DNA of 64,000 nt, taken from the NCBI RefSeq assembly GCF_018835585.1, contig NZ_JAHGVE010000023.1:17599-81598 (forward strand), read 5' to 3'. Source of the stretch: Pelorhabdus rhamnosifermentans. GTDB lineage: Bacteria > Bacillota > Negativicutes > UMGS1260. Below are positions 24,301 through 33,026 of the stretch, one piece after another (positions within the stretch are counted from its first letter, which is position 1; every line of letters begins with the position of its first letter). The position numbers and the translations under genes are program-made. The notes beneath the pieces were generated by a model, which ran no database searches, had not been told where the DNA came from, and saw only the letters and a list, made by a program, of their open reading frames with translations.

Positions 24301-25859
24301 AGGTTATCGTTGAAAAAATCAAGGAATTCAATTTAAATCGGGTTGTTGTGGCATCTTGTACTCCACGGACTCATGAACCGCTTTTCCAAAGCGTGCTTTC
24401 CAAAGCAGGCTTAAATCCTTATTTGTTTACAATGGCCAATATTAGAGACCAGTGCTCATGGGTTCATATGGATCAGCGTGAGGATGCAACTGCGAAGGCC
24501 AAAGATTTAGTGAAAATGGCAGTAGGCAAGGTCATTTTCGCGAAACAATTGACAAAACAGAAAATTAACGTAAATAAATCAGCCTTGGTCATTGGCGGAG
24601 GAATGGCTGGTATAACGGCGGCTCTTGAAATAGCCGGAATGGGCTATAAAGTCTGTCTGGTGGAAAAGTCGTCTAAATTAGGCGGGAATGCCGCCAGAAT
24701 GGATACAACGCCAGCAGGAAGGTGGGTCGGAGATTATCTTCAGGATTTTATCCATGAGGTAATAAATAACACGCTGATCGAAGTAAAGTTAAATACAGAA
24801 ATTAAGGATATCGATGGCTATGTTGGCAATTATAGCACCGTTTTAACAAGCGAAGGGATCGATAGGGAAATCAACCACGGGGTTGTCGTCGTTGCAACAG
24901 GAGCGGTAGAGCGCCAGCCAGACGAATATTTATACGGCGTTAACAAGAAAGTGATCACGCAGATGGAGCTTGAAGAAGTCTTCAAAGAAGTTGATCAAGG
25001 CGAGAAAGCATCACTAAAAGCGCTTAAGAGCGTAGTTATGATTCAATGTGTGGGTTCCCGGGATGATAAAAGGCCTTATTGCAGCAGAGTTTGTTGTAAT
25101 CAGGCAATTAAGAATGCGATTAAGCTTAAAGAAATGGCTCAAGACATAAATGTAACTATTCTGTACCGGGACGTACGGGCCTATGGCTTGCATGAGATGA
25201 ATTATAAGGCGGCCAGAAATGCCGGGGTAAGGTTTATTCACTATGAACCTGAATATAAGCCCCAGGTATTTGAGAGCAAGGGAAAGCTTGTTGTCCAAGT
25301 AATAGAGCCGATACAGCAAGCACAAATTACTTTGGAAGCGGATGCTTTAATATTAAGCAGCGCTATTATTCCCGAAGTCGATGCCAATAAAAAACTCGCC
25401 CAAATGTTAAAAGTACCGATGAATCAGGATGGGTTCTTCATGGAAGCTCATGCCAAGCTGAAACCTGTTGATTTTGCAACGGAAGGAGTCTATCTTTGCG
25501 GTTTGGCCCATGCTCCTAAAAACCTGAGGGAAAGTATAGTTCAGGGAAAGGCTGCCGCGGCGCGGGCAGCAACTGTAATATCCAAAGATATGCTGGAAAC
25601 AGACGGGACAATAGCGAAAGTTGATGAACCGCTTTGTACGGGATGCGGAACCTGTGAGAAAGTATGTGCTTATAAAGCAATCACTATCGAAGCTGTAAAG
25701 CTGAGAAATGGTGAACTTGTTAAAAAGTCGAAAATCAACCCGGTACTTTGCAAAGGATGCGGAACTTGTTCGGCGATTTGCCGGTGCGGTGCTATTGATG
25801 TGAGTGGTTTTTCAGACAGGCAGATTATCAATGAAATTGAATATCTGCTCAGGAAGTAG
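21390..25859 (+). CDS. Giant tandem HdrA fusion with an inserted GltD/NfnB-like module
   Basis: Flavo-iron-sulfur protein of 1,489 residues, over twice the usual HdrA. Order: HdrA FAD fold with GGGIAGI near residue 10; ferredoxin motif CKGCNDCTLVCP from C105; an inserted module of about 460 residues (about 150-610) like GltD/NfnB, with GSGPTG (FAD, about 252) and VIGGGNVAMDAARSA (NAD(P)H fold, about 382); a cysteine cluster from C618; the rest of the first HdrA (FIQCVGSRDS, about 710); a second HdrA from about 925 (FICHCGIN, then GGGMAGITAAL near 1068); two C-terminal [4Fe-4S] motifs from about 1416. Such proteins are candidates for flavin-based electron bifurcation. An NAD(P)H-binding insert plus the FlxA subunit could give two pyridine-nucleotide sites. 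Complex composition is inference. Confidence 0.88.
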   Translation: MKKPVLVLGGGIAGIQASSDLAEMGVPVFIVESTPSIGGRMAQLDKTFPTNDCSACILAPKVTACYNHPLIKTFTWSELLEIKGEAPNFTAIIKQKPRYIDEDSCKGCNDCTLVCPIEAKSEFDMGIGKRHAIYKPFAQAVPNKVVIDKKGTSPCKYACPAHIDAHGYVTLIGQGRNEEALEVVRRTTPFAGVLGRVCFHPCENHCNRQYVDDSLSIASLKRFAADYEIQQEIMPKLEVNENRKDKKVAIIGSGPTGLNCAYQLALMGYSVTIFEALSQPGGMLKVGIPDYRLNKKILTREIQIIKNLGVEIKCNTPISEDLTFEDLRKQGYQAFFLGIGAHKNMRLNIPGEDSPAVVSSVEFLRKLNLGQSIKLGRKVFVIGGGNVAMDAARSAIRLGCDVTVLYRRTEQELPASVWEVEHAKAEGVKFKFLTAPVELLRDEKNAVFLKCEKNRLGQLDTSGRRHPEKIPGSEYLIAADTIITAIGQTVETELIVAAGISCFDQKGRIICDASTMRTNAKDIFAGGDAVTGPASMIEAVAAGNKAAKSIYNFLEGESIPIEPFLLPETPIEKVNFARLNKQVRASMPLLDMNKRVTTFDEVELGYTEEQAVKEALRCVDCSICCECRACEKACQSKAVCHEQTEEIIELAVSSVIWANGFDVSNKIPVELGYTRYEDVVTSMEYERILSASGPFQGHVQRPSDHKVPKRIAFIQCVGSRDSQCDSDYCSAVCCMYAVKEAQITKEHLPSVEDIDIYYMDMRAYGKDFDKYINSAKNKYGIKFIRSRVGGVLRDDDTGKLILKYCEESGGAVTAEYDMIVLSVGLSPKQEIQSLLAKNAIKTDKFGFIWVNEMKTPNTSKHGMLACGAAAGPKDIPETVVEASAAASEAAKIAGRCEVKQKDYNKFFLEPEEPVFRDVSKEAIRIGVFICHCGINIGGYLNVDNVVEYAETLPFVAYAGQNLYTCSVDAQKVIVEKIKEFNLNRVVVASCTPRTHEPLFQSVLSKAGLNPYLFTMANIRDQCSWVHMDQREDATAKAKDLVKMAVGKVIFAKQLTKQKINVNKSALVIGGGMAGITAALEIAGMGYKVCLVEKSSKLGGNAARMDTTPAGRWVGDYLQDFIHEVINNTLIEVKLNTEIKDIDGYVGNYSTVLTSEGIDREINHGVVVVATGAVERQPDEYLYGVNKKVITQMELEEVFKEVDQGEKASLKALKSVVMIQCVGSRDDKRPYCSRVCCNQAIKNAIKLKEMAQDINVTILYRDVRAYGLHEMNYKAARNAGVRFIHYEPEYKPQVFESKGKLVVQVIEPIQQAQITLEADALILSSAIIPEVDANKKLAQMLKVPMNQDGFFMEAHAKLKPVDFATEGVYLCGLAHAPKNLRESIVQGKAAAARAATVISKDMLETDGTIAKVDEPLCTGCGTCEKVCAYKAITIEAVKLRNGELVKKSKINPVLCKGCGTCSAICRCGAIDVSGFSDRQIINEIEYLLRK

Positions 25860-25900
25860 AACTGAGGTTGGATTAAGGAGTAAAAAAAGGAGTAAAATTT

Positions 25901-26371
25901 ATGGCGAATCAGACGGTTATTGAAAGTGCCGGAAAAATAAAAGTTGAAACTTGGGAGCCTACAATCATTACTTTCCTTTGCAATTGGTGCAGCTATGCGG
26001 GGGCCGACCTTGCTGGAACAAGCAGATTGCAATATCCGCCTAATATTAGAGTAATCAGGGTGCCTTGTTCAGGTCGGATGAACCCGTTATACATTATCAA
26101 GGCGTTGATTGAAGGTGCGGACGGCGTAATGGTGTCTGGCTGTCATCCTGGCGACTGCCATTATATTTCAGGAAATCTGTTTGCCAGAAGGCGTTTTACA
26201 GTTCTTAAGAAATTGTTGATCACAGCAGGAATTGAGCCGAAGCGGATTTATTTCACCTGGATTTCTGCTTCGGAGGGACAACGATTTGCCACGATTGTAA
26301 ACGAAGTAACGGATCATGTTAAAAAACTCGGCCCTAATAGGATCATTAGGAGTGAAATAAATGAGTTTTGA
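25901..26371 (+). CDS. MvhD/FlxD-like [2Fe-2S] electron-transfer subunit
   Basis: A 156-residue member of the MvhD/FlxD family (methyl-viologen hydrogenase delta subunit). The ligand motif CNWCSYAGADLAG, the CSGRMNP segment and GCHPGDCHYISGN are all intact, unlike in the MvhD-like end of the gene at 17797. In known systems this subunit joins HdrA to a hydrogenase or to FlxABC. Here it starts the flx-like gene block straight after the HdrA fusion, so it should be the bridge between them. The next gene overlaps its end. Confidence 0.92.
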   Translation: MANQTVIESAGKIKVETWEPTIITFLCNWCSYAGADLAGTSRLQYPPNIRVIRVPCSGRMNPLYIIKALIEGADGVMVSGCHPGDCHYISGNLFARRRFTVLKKLLITAGIEPKRIYFTWISASEGQRFATIVNEVTDHVKKLGPNRIIRSEINEF

Positions 26372-27215
26372 AACGCAAAAAAATGAGATAATTAAGATCT
26401 GTAAAAAATTATTTAAAGAAGAAGGCACTAAAGTAATTATCGGTTTTGCTCAAAGTGAAGTTGAGGGAATTACCACGCCACTGTTTATGAGAACAGCGGA
26501 AGACGCGGAAAAGTTGAAATGGGATTCCCAGTGTACACCAAATCTTGCTAAGTACCTCTTGGAAAAGCGGGGGAAAGTTGGGATCGTCGCGAAAACCTGC
26601 GATGCGCGCGCGATTGTTATGTATCTAGTTGAGCAACAAATAAAGCGGGATGAACTTTACATTATTGGCGTCGAATGTCCGGGAATGAAAAATAACGATG
26701 CGACTGCGTCTTGCGGTTGTGAAGCTTGTAAGATGAGAATACCCCCAATCTATGATGTCCTTGTAAAGTATAACGCTGAAATAACTTTACCCGACAGTGA
26801 AGAGGCGAGTAATACAGTCGCAATTGAGGACAATCTTAAGAAGTTTCAGGACGAAATGAAAAAATGCATTCTCTGCTACTCTTGCCGCCAGGTCTGCTAT
26901 GGCTGTTATTGTAAATCTTGCTTTGTAGATATGAATGTACCGAACTGGTTGCCAGGAGAAATAAGTGAAGGCGCGAAAATGATTTTTCATCTCGGCCGTG
27001 CCATGCATCTTGCCGGAAGATGTGTTGAGTGCGGTGCCTGTGAAAGAGTATGCCCCTCGGGTGTTAATATCCGTTATCTGATTAAAGAAATTACTAAATT
27101 CACGAAGGAATTATATGCCTATGAAGCTGGGATTGATCCTGAAGAAACGCCTGCACTGGCAGTATTTAATCCAAACGATAGTGAAGCCGCAATGAGTGGA
27201 AGTGAAGTCCAGTGA
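26361..27215 (+). CDS. FlxC/FrhB-like iron-sulfur protein
   Basis: A 284-residue protein. The N-terminal half, with GKVGIVAKTCDARAIVMYL and IIGVECPGM, resembles the FrhB/FdhB-type and FlxC-type domain. The C-terminal half has the cysteine-rich CILCYSCRQVCYGCYCKSC and a second [4Fe-4S] motif, CVECGACERVCP. It overlaps the gene before it by 11 bases and shares 4 bases with the next one (GTGA), so the block is translationally coupled. By position it is the third Flx-type subunit; assignment as FlxC rather than FlxB is tentative. Confidence 0.8.
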   Translation: MSFETQKNEIIKICKKLFKEEGTKVIIGFAQSEVEGITTPLFMRTAEDAEKLKWDSQCTPNLAKYLLEKRGKVGIVAKTCDARAIVMYLVEQQIKRDELYIIGVECPGMKNNDATASCGCEACKMRIPPIYDVLVKYNAEITLPDSEEASNTVAIEDNLKKFQDEMKKCILCYSCRQVCYGCYCKSCFVDMNVPNWLPGEISEGAKMIFHLGRAMHLAGRCVECGACERVCPSGVNIRYLIKEITKFTKELYAYEAGIDPEETPALAVFNPNDSEAAMSGSEVQ

Positions 27216-28207
27216 GCACTATAGCAATTCCGAAACTGAAATTAGTAGAAATTCTTGACAAAATTAAAGAAAGCTATTTACTTGTTGCTCCGGTAAGAAA
27301 TCAAGGTATATTGGATTTCGCAGTAGTAAAAGAGGCCGCTGAGATTGAATTATCCAATGACATCGCTTATAAATCACCCAAGGAATATCTCTTTCCTCAG
27401 GTTGAAAAAATATTGCGTTTTACAAGTGAGGGAGGTCTAACTCCCAGTGAGGAAGTACCACAGACTGTTCTATTGGGAATCAAGCCTTGTGACCTGGAAG
27501 CGATTAAAATAATGTCAGCAGTATTTACTACAGGAAAATATATAGATACGGGTTTTGCAAATAGACTGGAGAAAACGATTCTGGTTGGTTTGGGTTGTAC
27601 GGAGGAAAAATCCGCGTGTTTTTGTGATGAAAGAACTGTGGATAAGGCGTTATCAAAAGATTGCGATGTATTTCTTACTGATAGGGGTAATTATTATGCC
27701 GCAGAGATTTTCAGCCAAAAAGGGCAGAAACTTTTGGATGGTTTTTGCTTAGAAATTATCAATGACGGCGAAAGAGTAAAAGAAATTCAGCAAGGTTTGT
27801 TAGAAATAAACGCTGAAGAAAATGATTTATTCAATAAGATAGACTGGGAGCGGCTTACGGAAAAGTGTTTAGGCTGCGGAATATGTACCTATATCTGTCC
27901 AACCTGCCATTGCTTTGAATTTAAGGATGTAGTAGAAAAAAAGGGCGCCGTAACAAGATACAAATGTTGGGACAGTTGCATGTATCCACGGTTTACATTG
28001 CACGCCTCCGGACATAATCCCCGAGAATCGAAGCAAGACAGATACCGCCAGAGAGTCTTGCATAAATATCTTTATGTTAAGCAGAATTTCGGCTATACCG
28101 CCTGTACTGGGTGTGGCCGGTGTATTAGAAGCTGTCCGGTCGGAATGAATATTCATTCCGTGGTAAAAGAGATCAATAACATTCTTAACGTAAAGGGAGA
28201 AAATTAA
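27212..28207 (+). CDS. FlxB-like iron-sulfur subunit (sulfhydrogenase beta type)
   Basis: A 331-residue protein of the HyhB/AsrA/FlxB type. The VLLGIKPCDLEAIKI segment and VGLGCTEEKSACFC are typical, and two C-terminal [4Fe-4S] motifs are CLGCGICTYICPTCHC and CTGCGRCIRSCP. It starts at GTG 27212 inside the end of the previous gene and ends right before the FlxA-like gene. Its role would be electron transfer between the NAD(P)H-binding FlxA subunit and FlxD/HdrA. Confidence 0.85.
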   Translation: MSTIAIPKLKLVEILDKIKESYLLVAPVRNQGILDFAVVKEAAEIELSNDIAYKSPKEYLFPQVEKILRFTSEGGLTPSEEVPQTVLLGIKPCDLEAIKIMSAVFTTGKYIDTGFANRLEKTILVGLGCTEEKSACFCDERTVDKALSKDCDVFLTDRGNYYAAEIFSQKGQKLLDGFCLEIINDGERVKEIQQGLLEINAEENDLFNKIDWERLTEKCLGCGICTYICPTCHCFEFKDVVEKKGAVTRYKCWDSCMYPRFTLHASGHNPRESKQDRYRQRVLHKYLYVKQNFGYTACTGCGRCIRSCPVGMNIHSVVKEINNILNVKGEN

Positions 28208-29041
28208 ATGAATAGTCCATATACACCCCAGAAGGCTGAAATTGTGGATATTATTCAGGAAACAACATCTGATCTTGACATTAAAACCTTTCGAATTAAG
28301 TTTGCTACCGGGGAAGAAATGAATTTTTTACCCGGCCAGTTTGTAGAACTTTCGATACCGGGAATCGGCGAAGCTCCGTTTGGGTTTGCTTCTTCACCTA
28401 AAAATAAGGAATTTATTGAATTGACAATAAAAAGGGTGGGACATTTGACCGATGCTCTTCACAGTATGGCGGTGGGGTCTACAGTCTGGATAAGAGGACC
28501 TTTTGGTAATCATTTCCCCCTGAAAGAACTGGAAAAAAGTAAAATATTAATTATTGCCGGCGGATTAGGTTTGTCGCCGCTCCGTCCGCTCATTTTAACC
28601 ATGTTGGATGATGAGAACCGTAACAAGTATTGTGATATTCAAATGCTGATCGCCGCCAGGAGTACCCAGGATTTCTCGTATAGGAGAGACTTTGCGAAGT
28701 GGCGGAAGGTAAAAGATACGAAAGTATTACTGACCATTGATCGGGCTGAAAACGGTTGGGATGGTCTAGTAGGTTTTCCCCATAATCTTGTTGCCGATTT
28801 GGATATTGATTACCAGAACACCTACGGCGTTTTCTGTGGACCTCCAGTGATGATTAAAGCGGTATCAAACAAACTTATTGAGCTTGGAATGCCCAAAAGT
28901 AAAATACTGACGACGCTGGAAATGCGAATGACCTGTGGCGTAGGTAAATGTGGTAAATGTAATATTGGGCACAGTTATGTCTGTGTTGATGGTCCCGTAT
29001 ATAGGTTGGATCAACTCTCGAGTATGCCTAATGAGTACTAG
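28208..29041 (+). CDS. FlxA-like FAD/NAD(P)-binding subunit
   Basis: A 277-residue ferredoxin-NADP reductase-fold protein of the HyhG/FlxA/AsrB type. The FAD motif is in GEAPFGFASS, the pyridine-nucleotide motif is IIAGGLGLSPLRPLI, and the C-terminal MTCGVGKCGKC...CVDGPV binds a [2Fe-2S] cluster. It follows FlxB directly, so the order is flxD-flxC-flxB-flxA. In Flx-Hdr complexes this subunit takes electrons from NADH. This makes NADH a candidate donor for MetVF through the HdrA fusion, possibly with ferredoxin reduction; unproven. Confidence 0.88.
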   Translation: MNSPYTPQKAEIVDIIQETTSDLDIKTFRIKFATGEEMNFLPGQFVELSIPGIGEAPFGFASSPKNKEFIELTIKRVGHLTDALHSMAVGSTVWIRGPFGNHFPLKELEKSKILIIAGGLGLSPLRPLILTMLDDENRNKYCDIQMLIAARSTQDFSYRRDFAKWRKVKDTKVLLTIDRAENGWDGLVGFPHNLVADLDIDYQNTYGVFCGPPVMIKAVSNKLIELGMPKSKILTTLEMRMTCGVGKCGKCNIGHSYVCVDGPVYRLDQLSSMPNEY

Positions 29042-29189
29042 TATTGGGAATCATTTACTGGCTTTGCTATCTTTACAGGGACAATAAAAAATCGGAAGAT
29101 TTCAGCAATTCAATAATGAAAGGAGGCTAAAAGACTTACTTCATTTTTTTTGCGATCCTTGATCTGATAAAATGAGGAGGAAAGACTTT

Positions 29190-30866
29190 ATGTTTAAAAG
29201 TAATATTGAAATTGCGCAGAGTACGCAAATAAAACCAATCGGCGAAGTTGCAGCGAGTATTGGTATTGAAAAAGATTATTTGGAATTATACGGAAATTAT
29301 AAAGCGAAGGTAGATTACAATTTGCTTGAAAAAATGAAAAATAAGCCGGACGGCAAGCTAATTCTGGTAACAGCCATAACGCCAACTCCGGCTGGAGAAG
29401 GAAAAACCACTACTTCAGTTGGCGTAGGCGACGCTTTGAAAAAAATCGGCAAAAAAACCGTTATTGCTTTAAGAGAACCTTCCTTAGGCCCGGTATTTGG
29501 TATTAAAGGGGGGGCAGCGGGTGGCGGCTATGCCCAGGTAGTACCCATGGAGGATATCAACCTTCATTTTACAGGTGATTTTCATGCGATCACTTCAGCC
29601 AATAATCTTTTAGCTGCCATGTTAGATAACCATATATTCCAAGGAAATGCACTGAATATTGATGTACGCCGAATTATTTGGAAAAGATGTCTGGATATGA
29701 ATGACAGACAGTTAAGATATGTAGTAGATGGACTTAATGGAAAAGCCAACGGATTGCCGCGCGAGGACGGTTTTGAAATTACAGTCGCATCTGAAATAAT
29801 GGCCATATTATGCTTGGCCAGAGACCTTGATCATCTTAAAGAAAAACTAAAAAATGTCATCGTTGCTTTTACAAGGGATGACAAGCCAATTACCGCAGGA
29901 CAGTTAAAGGCTGAAGGAGCCATGGCGGCGCTACTTAAAGATGCACTGAAACCAAATCTTGTACAAACTTTAGAACATACCCCGGCGTTTATTCATGGTG
30001 GTCCGTTTGCTAATATTGCTCATGGCTGCAATAGTATCATGGCAACAAAACTGGCTCTTAAACTGGCCGATTATGTTGTTACGGAAGCAGGATTCGGCGC
30101 AGATCTTGGCGCAGAAAAGTTCCTTGACATCAAGTGTCGTATAGCTGGTATAAAACCATCGGCCGTTATCGTCGTCGCAACTGTTAGAGCATTAAAGATG
30201 CATGGCGGTGTCCAGAAAGCGGATTTGGAGATAGAAAATCTGGAAGCTCTTGAGAAAGGACTGCCAAACCTCCTGAAGCATGTTGAAAACATGACGGTGA
30301 AATTTGGGCTTCCTGCTGTTGTTGCCATAAACAGGTTCCCGAATGATACGGAAGCGGAATTAAAACTTATTGAGATTCAATGTAAAAAATTAGGAGTCCA
30401 TGTGGCACTTTCCGAAGTCTGGGGAAAAGGTTCCGCAGGCGGCGAAGAATTGGCTAAAGAAGTTGTAAGGCTAGTTGAGCAGGGGGAAAACAAGTTTCAT
30501 TGTTTATATGAAGATAGCATGACAATAAAAGAGAAAATTGAGACGGTAGTAAAAGAAATTTATGGAGGAGACGGTGCTGATTTCGCGCCTGCCGCACTAA
30601 AGGGACTGGCTGATTTGCAAAGCCTTGGTTTTGAAAATTTGCCAATATGTATGGCTAAGACCCAGTATTCCTTTTCGGATGATCCGAAGAAATTAGGCGC
30701 GCCCAAAGGCTTTAGAGTTGCAGTTAAAAATATTAAAGTTTCCGCCGGCGCCGGTTTTGTAGTAGTGTATACAGGCGATATTATGACAATGCCGGGGTTG
30801 CCAAAGGTTCCATCAGCTGAAAAAATTGATGTCGATTCCAAGGGAAAAATTTCTGGACTTTTCTAA
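29190..30866 (+). CDS. fhs: Formate--tetrahydrofolate ligase
   Basis: Activates formate with ATP to 10-formyl-THF, the second step of the methyl branch. It has 558 residues from ATG 29190, the family length. The P-loop [12 protein letters not shown] is near residues 60-71, followed by [23 protein letters not shown] and the late [16 protein letters not shown] motif. AGGAGG (29175-29180) is 9 bases before ATG 29190; the longer frame from 29172 would put that site inside the gene. It stands downstream of the flx-like genes with a 150-base gap and leads the folate section. Confidence 0.97.
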   Translation: MFKSNIEIAQSTQIKPIGEVAASIGIEKDYLELYGNYKAKVDYNLLEKMKNKPDGKLILVTAITPTPAGEGKTTTSVGVGDALKKIGKKTVIALREPSLGPVFGIKGGAAGGGYAQVVPMEDINLHFTGDFHAITSANNLLAAMLDNHIFQGNALNIDVRRIIWKRCLDMNDRQLRYVVDGLNGKANGLPREDGFEITVASEIMAILCLARDLDHLKEKLKNVIVAFTRDDKPITAGQLKAEGAMAALLKDALKPNLVQTLEHTPAFIHGGPFANIAHGCNSIMATKLALKLADYVVTEAGFGADLGAEKFLDIKCRIAGIKPSAVIVVATVRALKMHGGVQKADLEIENLEALEKGLPNLLKHVENMTVKFGLPAVVAINRFPNDTEAELKLIEIQCKKLGVHVALSEVWGKGSAGGEELAKEVVRLVEQGENKFHCLYEDSMTIKEKIETVVKEIYGGDGADFAPAALKGLADLQSLGFENLPICMAKTQYSFSDDPKKLGAPKGFRVAVKNIKVSAGAGFVVVYTGDIMTMPGLPKVPSAEKIDVDSKGKISGLF

Positions 30867-31082
30867 GCATGAATAATTCAAATTTTACCCTTACGGAAAT
30901 AACTGGTATATATTATCCAATATGCCGTTAGTCATGATGAGGTAGTGCATAAGGAATTTAACGTTAATACTATCGCACTGTACCAATGATAATTATAGCA
31001 AGTCAGTTTTCTATTGTGTAAAGTGTAAGTAGTATTAATTAAGTAATAAAAATACTTATTAAAAGACAAGGGAGGAGATAGT

Positions 31083-31703
31083 ATGAGTAAGATTGATATT
31101 GCAAAAGCGGTAAACGACTTGGACGAAGACTTAGTAATAGATGGTGTTAAAGCCCAAATTACTGAAGGGGTACCAGCAATAGAAATTCTTGCCCAGCTAC
31201 AGGAAGGAATGGAAGGAGTAGGAAAATTATATGAGGCTGGCGACTATTATCTGTCGGAGCTTATCATGTCAGCTGAGGTTTTTTCCAATGCTGCTAATCT
31301 TTTGGGGTCAGCACTTGCTGATAGTGGGAACGACAAAAAAATTGGTACAGTAATATTAGGCACAGTAAAAGATGATATCCATGATATTGGTAAAAATATC
31401 GTTTCCACTATATTAAGCTGTAACGGCTTTAAAGTGGTTGATGTAGGGGTAGACGTACCGATTGAAACTTTTTTGGCAGAAATTGAAAAGAGCAAACCAC
31501 AAGTAGTTGGTCTGTTTTGCCTTTTAACTACTGCATTTGACGCAATGAAAGACACGGTTGCTGCAATTAAAGCTTCCGGTGCATCAGCTACCGTTTTAGT
31601 TGGTGGTGGACCAGTAGATGAAAGTGTGGCAAGATGGTGTGCAGCCGATGGATATTGTAAAAATGCTTATGACGCAGTAGAGATGTCCAAAAAAGCTGTC
31701 TGA
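31083..31703 (+). CDS. Methyltransferase cognate corrinoid protein
   Basis: A 206-residue cobalamin-binding protein of the MtaC/MtbC/MtvC type. The N-terminal 85 residues form the helical cap. The corrinoid domain follows with D98-x-H100-x-x-G (DDIHDIGKNIV), the histidine being the lower axial cobalt ligand, then VDVGVDVP and TVLVGGGPVD. GGGAGGAG precedes the ATG. The URO-D-type methyltransferase gene lies 146 bases downstream, so the two form a methyl-transfer pair. The methyl donor is unknown; aromatic O-methyl groups, methanol or methylamines are the usual choices in this group. Confidence 0.93.
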   Translation: MSKIDIAKAVNDLDEDLVIDGVKAQITEGVPAIEILAQLQEGMEGVGKLYEAGDYYLSELIMSAEVFSNAANLLGSALADSGNDKKIGTVILGTVKDDIHDIGKNIVSTILSCNGFKVVDVGVDVPIETFLAEIEKSKPQVVGLFCLLTTAFDAMKDTVAAIKASGASATVLVGGGPVDESVARWCAADGYCKNAYDAVEMSKKAV

Positions 31704-31849
31704 ATAAATAATCAGAATATAACTCTGGCAAGAGAAAGCGAAAGCCCTGGAGATTAAATAGCCCTCCAATGCTATCATAACGTTCTTATCGGGCTGACAT
31801 CAAGCCACCCGTTGATGGATGGTATCGTGATTATTAAAGGAGTGATATC

Positions 31850-32959
31850 ATGAAAACAACACAAGAACTGCTTTTAGAACGTAAGACACGGGTTAATAAA
31901 GCGATTGCCTTGGAAAAAACTGACCGGACCCCGTTGATACTGATGATGGATGCTTTTTGCGCCAAGCATGTCGGTGTAAAAATGGCTGATTTCTGTAAAA
32001 ATCTGAAAGCCTCTAATGCGGTTATGTTGGAGTCAGCAAAAAGATTGGGTGACTTTACTGGGATAAATGCTGCCTTTGGCGCCGGGACTTTATTCCCCAT
32101 CATGTTTTGTGCAAAAGCGAAATTGCCTGGACGTGAACTGCCTGATGATGCTCTCTGGCAGCTTGATGAGCGTGAAGTAATGACTATAGATGATTATGAC
32201 ACTATTATCAATAAAGGATGGGAGCCTTTCTTACAAGACTATCTTGTAAACAGATTAAGTTATCCGCTAGACGAAGCTATGAAAGAACTAACTGAAGTTC
32301 CCCAATTGGTTAAAAATTTCGAAGACGCCGGTTATTTGGTATATAGTCCGGTGGTAGCAATTACAGTGAATGAATATCTCAGTGGCGGGCGTTCGATGCC
32401 CAAGTTTATGAGAGATTTATTTAAAATGCCTGATAAGGTGGAAGCAGTTCTTGATGTAATTCAAGAAGAAAATAATGAATCGTTGCGACAACAAATACGG
32501 GCAACGAAGGCTTCTGTAGTGTTTCTTTCTCCAGCTCGGGGAGCTAGTGAGTTTTTCTCACCGAAACTTTGGGAACGGTTTGTTTGGAAATACTTAAAGG
32601 GATCAATAGAAGTAATTATTGAAGAGGGAGCGGCAGCTGATATTCATATCGACTCAAATTGGGGACGGGATCTTGAGTTTTTCCGCTCGCTTCCTAAAGG
32701 AAAATGCGTATTTGAAACCGATAGCAGTACTGATATCTATAAAGTGAAAGAAGTTCTGGGCGGACATATGTGCATCAAAGGTGATGTACCAGCTCAAAAA
32801 CTGGCGCTTGGAACTCCTGATGAAGTTTATGATTACTGCACTAGATTAATTAAGGATATGGGTACGGGTTTTATTCTATCTTCTGGTTGCTCGATACCAC
32901 CTAATGCCAAAGTGGAAAATGTAAAAGCGATGATTGCTGCAGTTACGGGAAATATGTAA
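31850..32959 (+). CDS. URO-D-family corrinoid methyltransferase
   Basis: A 369-residue protein of the uroporphyrinogen decarboxylase superfamily, in the branch of corrinoid methyltransferases (MtaA/MtbA, and MT I of O-demethylases) rather than haem synthesis. It has the C-terminal SSGCSIPPNAKVEN motif with C347. In MtaA the zinc is held by HxC plus a later cysteine; here the first site reads H266-I-D268, so a ligand appears changed. It follows the corrinoid protein gene and probably moves a methyl group to or from it. No evidence for decarboxylase function in this context. Confidence 0.85.
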   Translation: MKTTQELLLERKTRVNKAIALEKTDRTPLILMMDAFCAKHVGVKMADFCKNLKASNAVMLESAKRLGDFTGINAAFGAGTLFPIMFCAKAKLPGRELPDDALWQLDEREVMTIDDYDTIINKGWEPFLQDYLVNRLSYPLDEAMKELTEVPQLVKNFEDAGYLVYSPVVAITVNEYLSGGRSMPKFMRDLFKMPDKVEAVLDVIQEENNESLRQQIRATKASVVFLSPARGASEFFSPKLWERFVWKYLKGSIEVIIEEGAAADIHIDSNWGRDLEFFRSLPKGKCVFETDSSTDIYKVKEVLGGHMCIKGDVPAQKLALGTPDEVYDYCTRLIKDMGTGFILSSGCSIPPNAKVENVKAMIAAVTGNM

Positions 32960-33026
32960 TTTCAAAATTAGGAAACCGATATTGGTGACAGATAAACACA
33001 GAGGTGTGTAGGAGGGCATTAAATAC

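Noticed and set aside
29042..29189. Tetrahydrofolate riboswitch before fhs
   Set aside because: The conserved THF aptamer blocks are not present; only an ordinary ribosome-binding site is seen.
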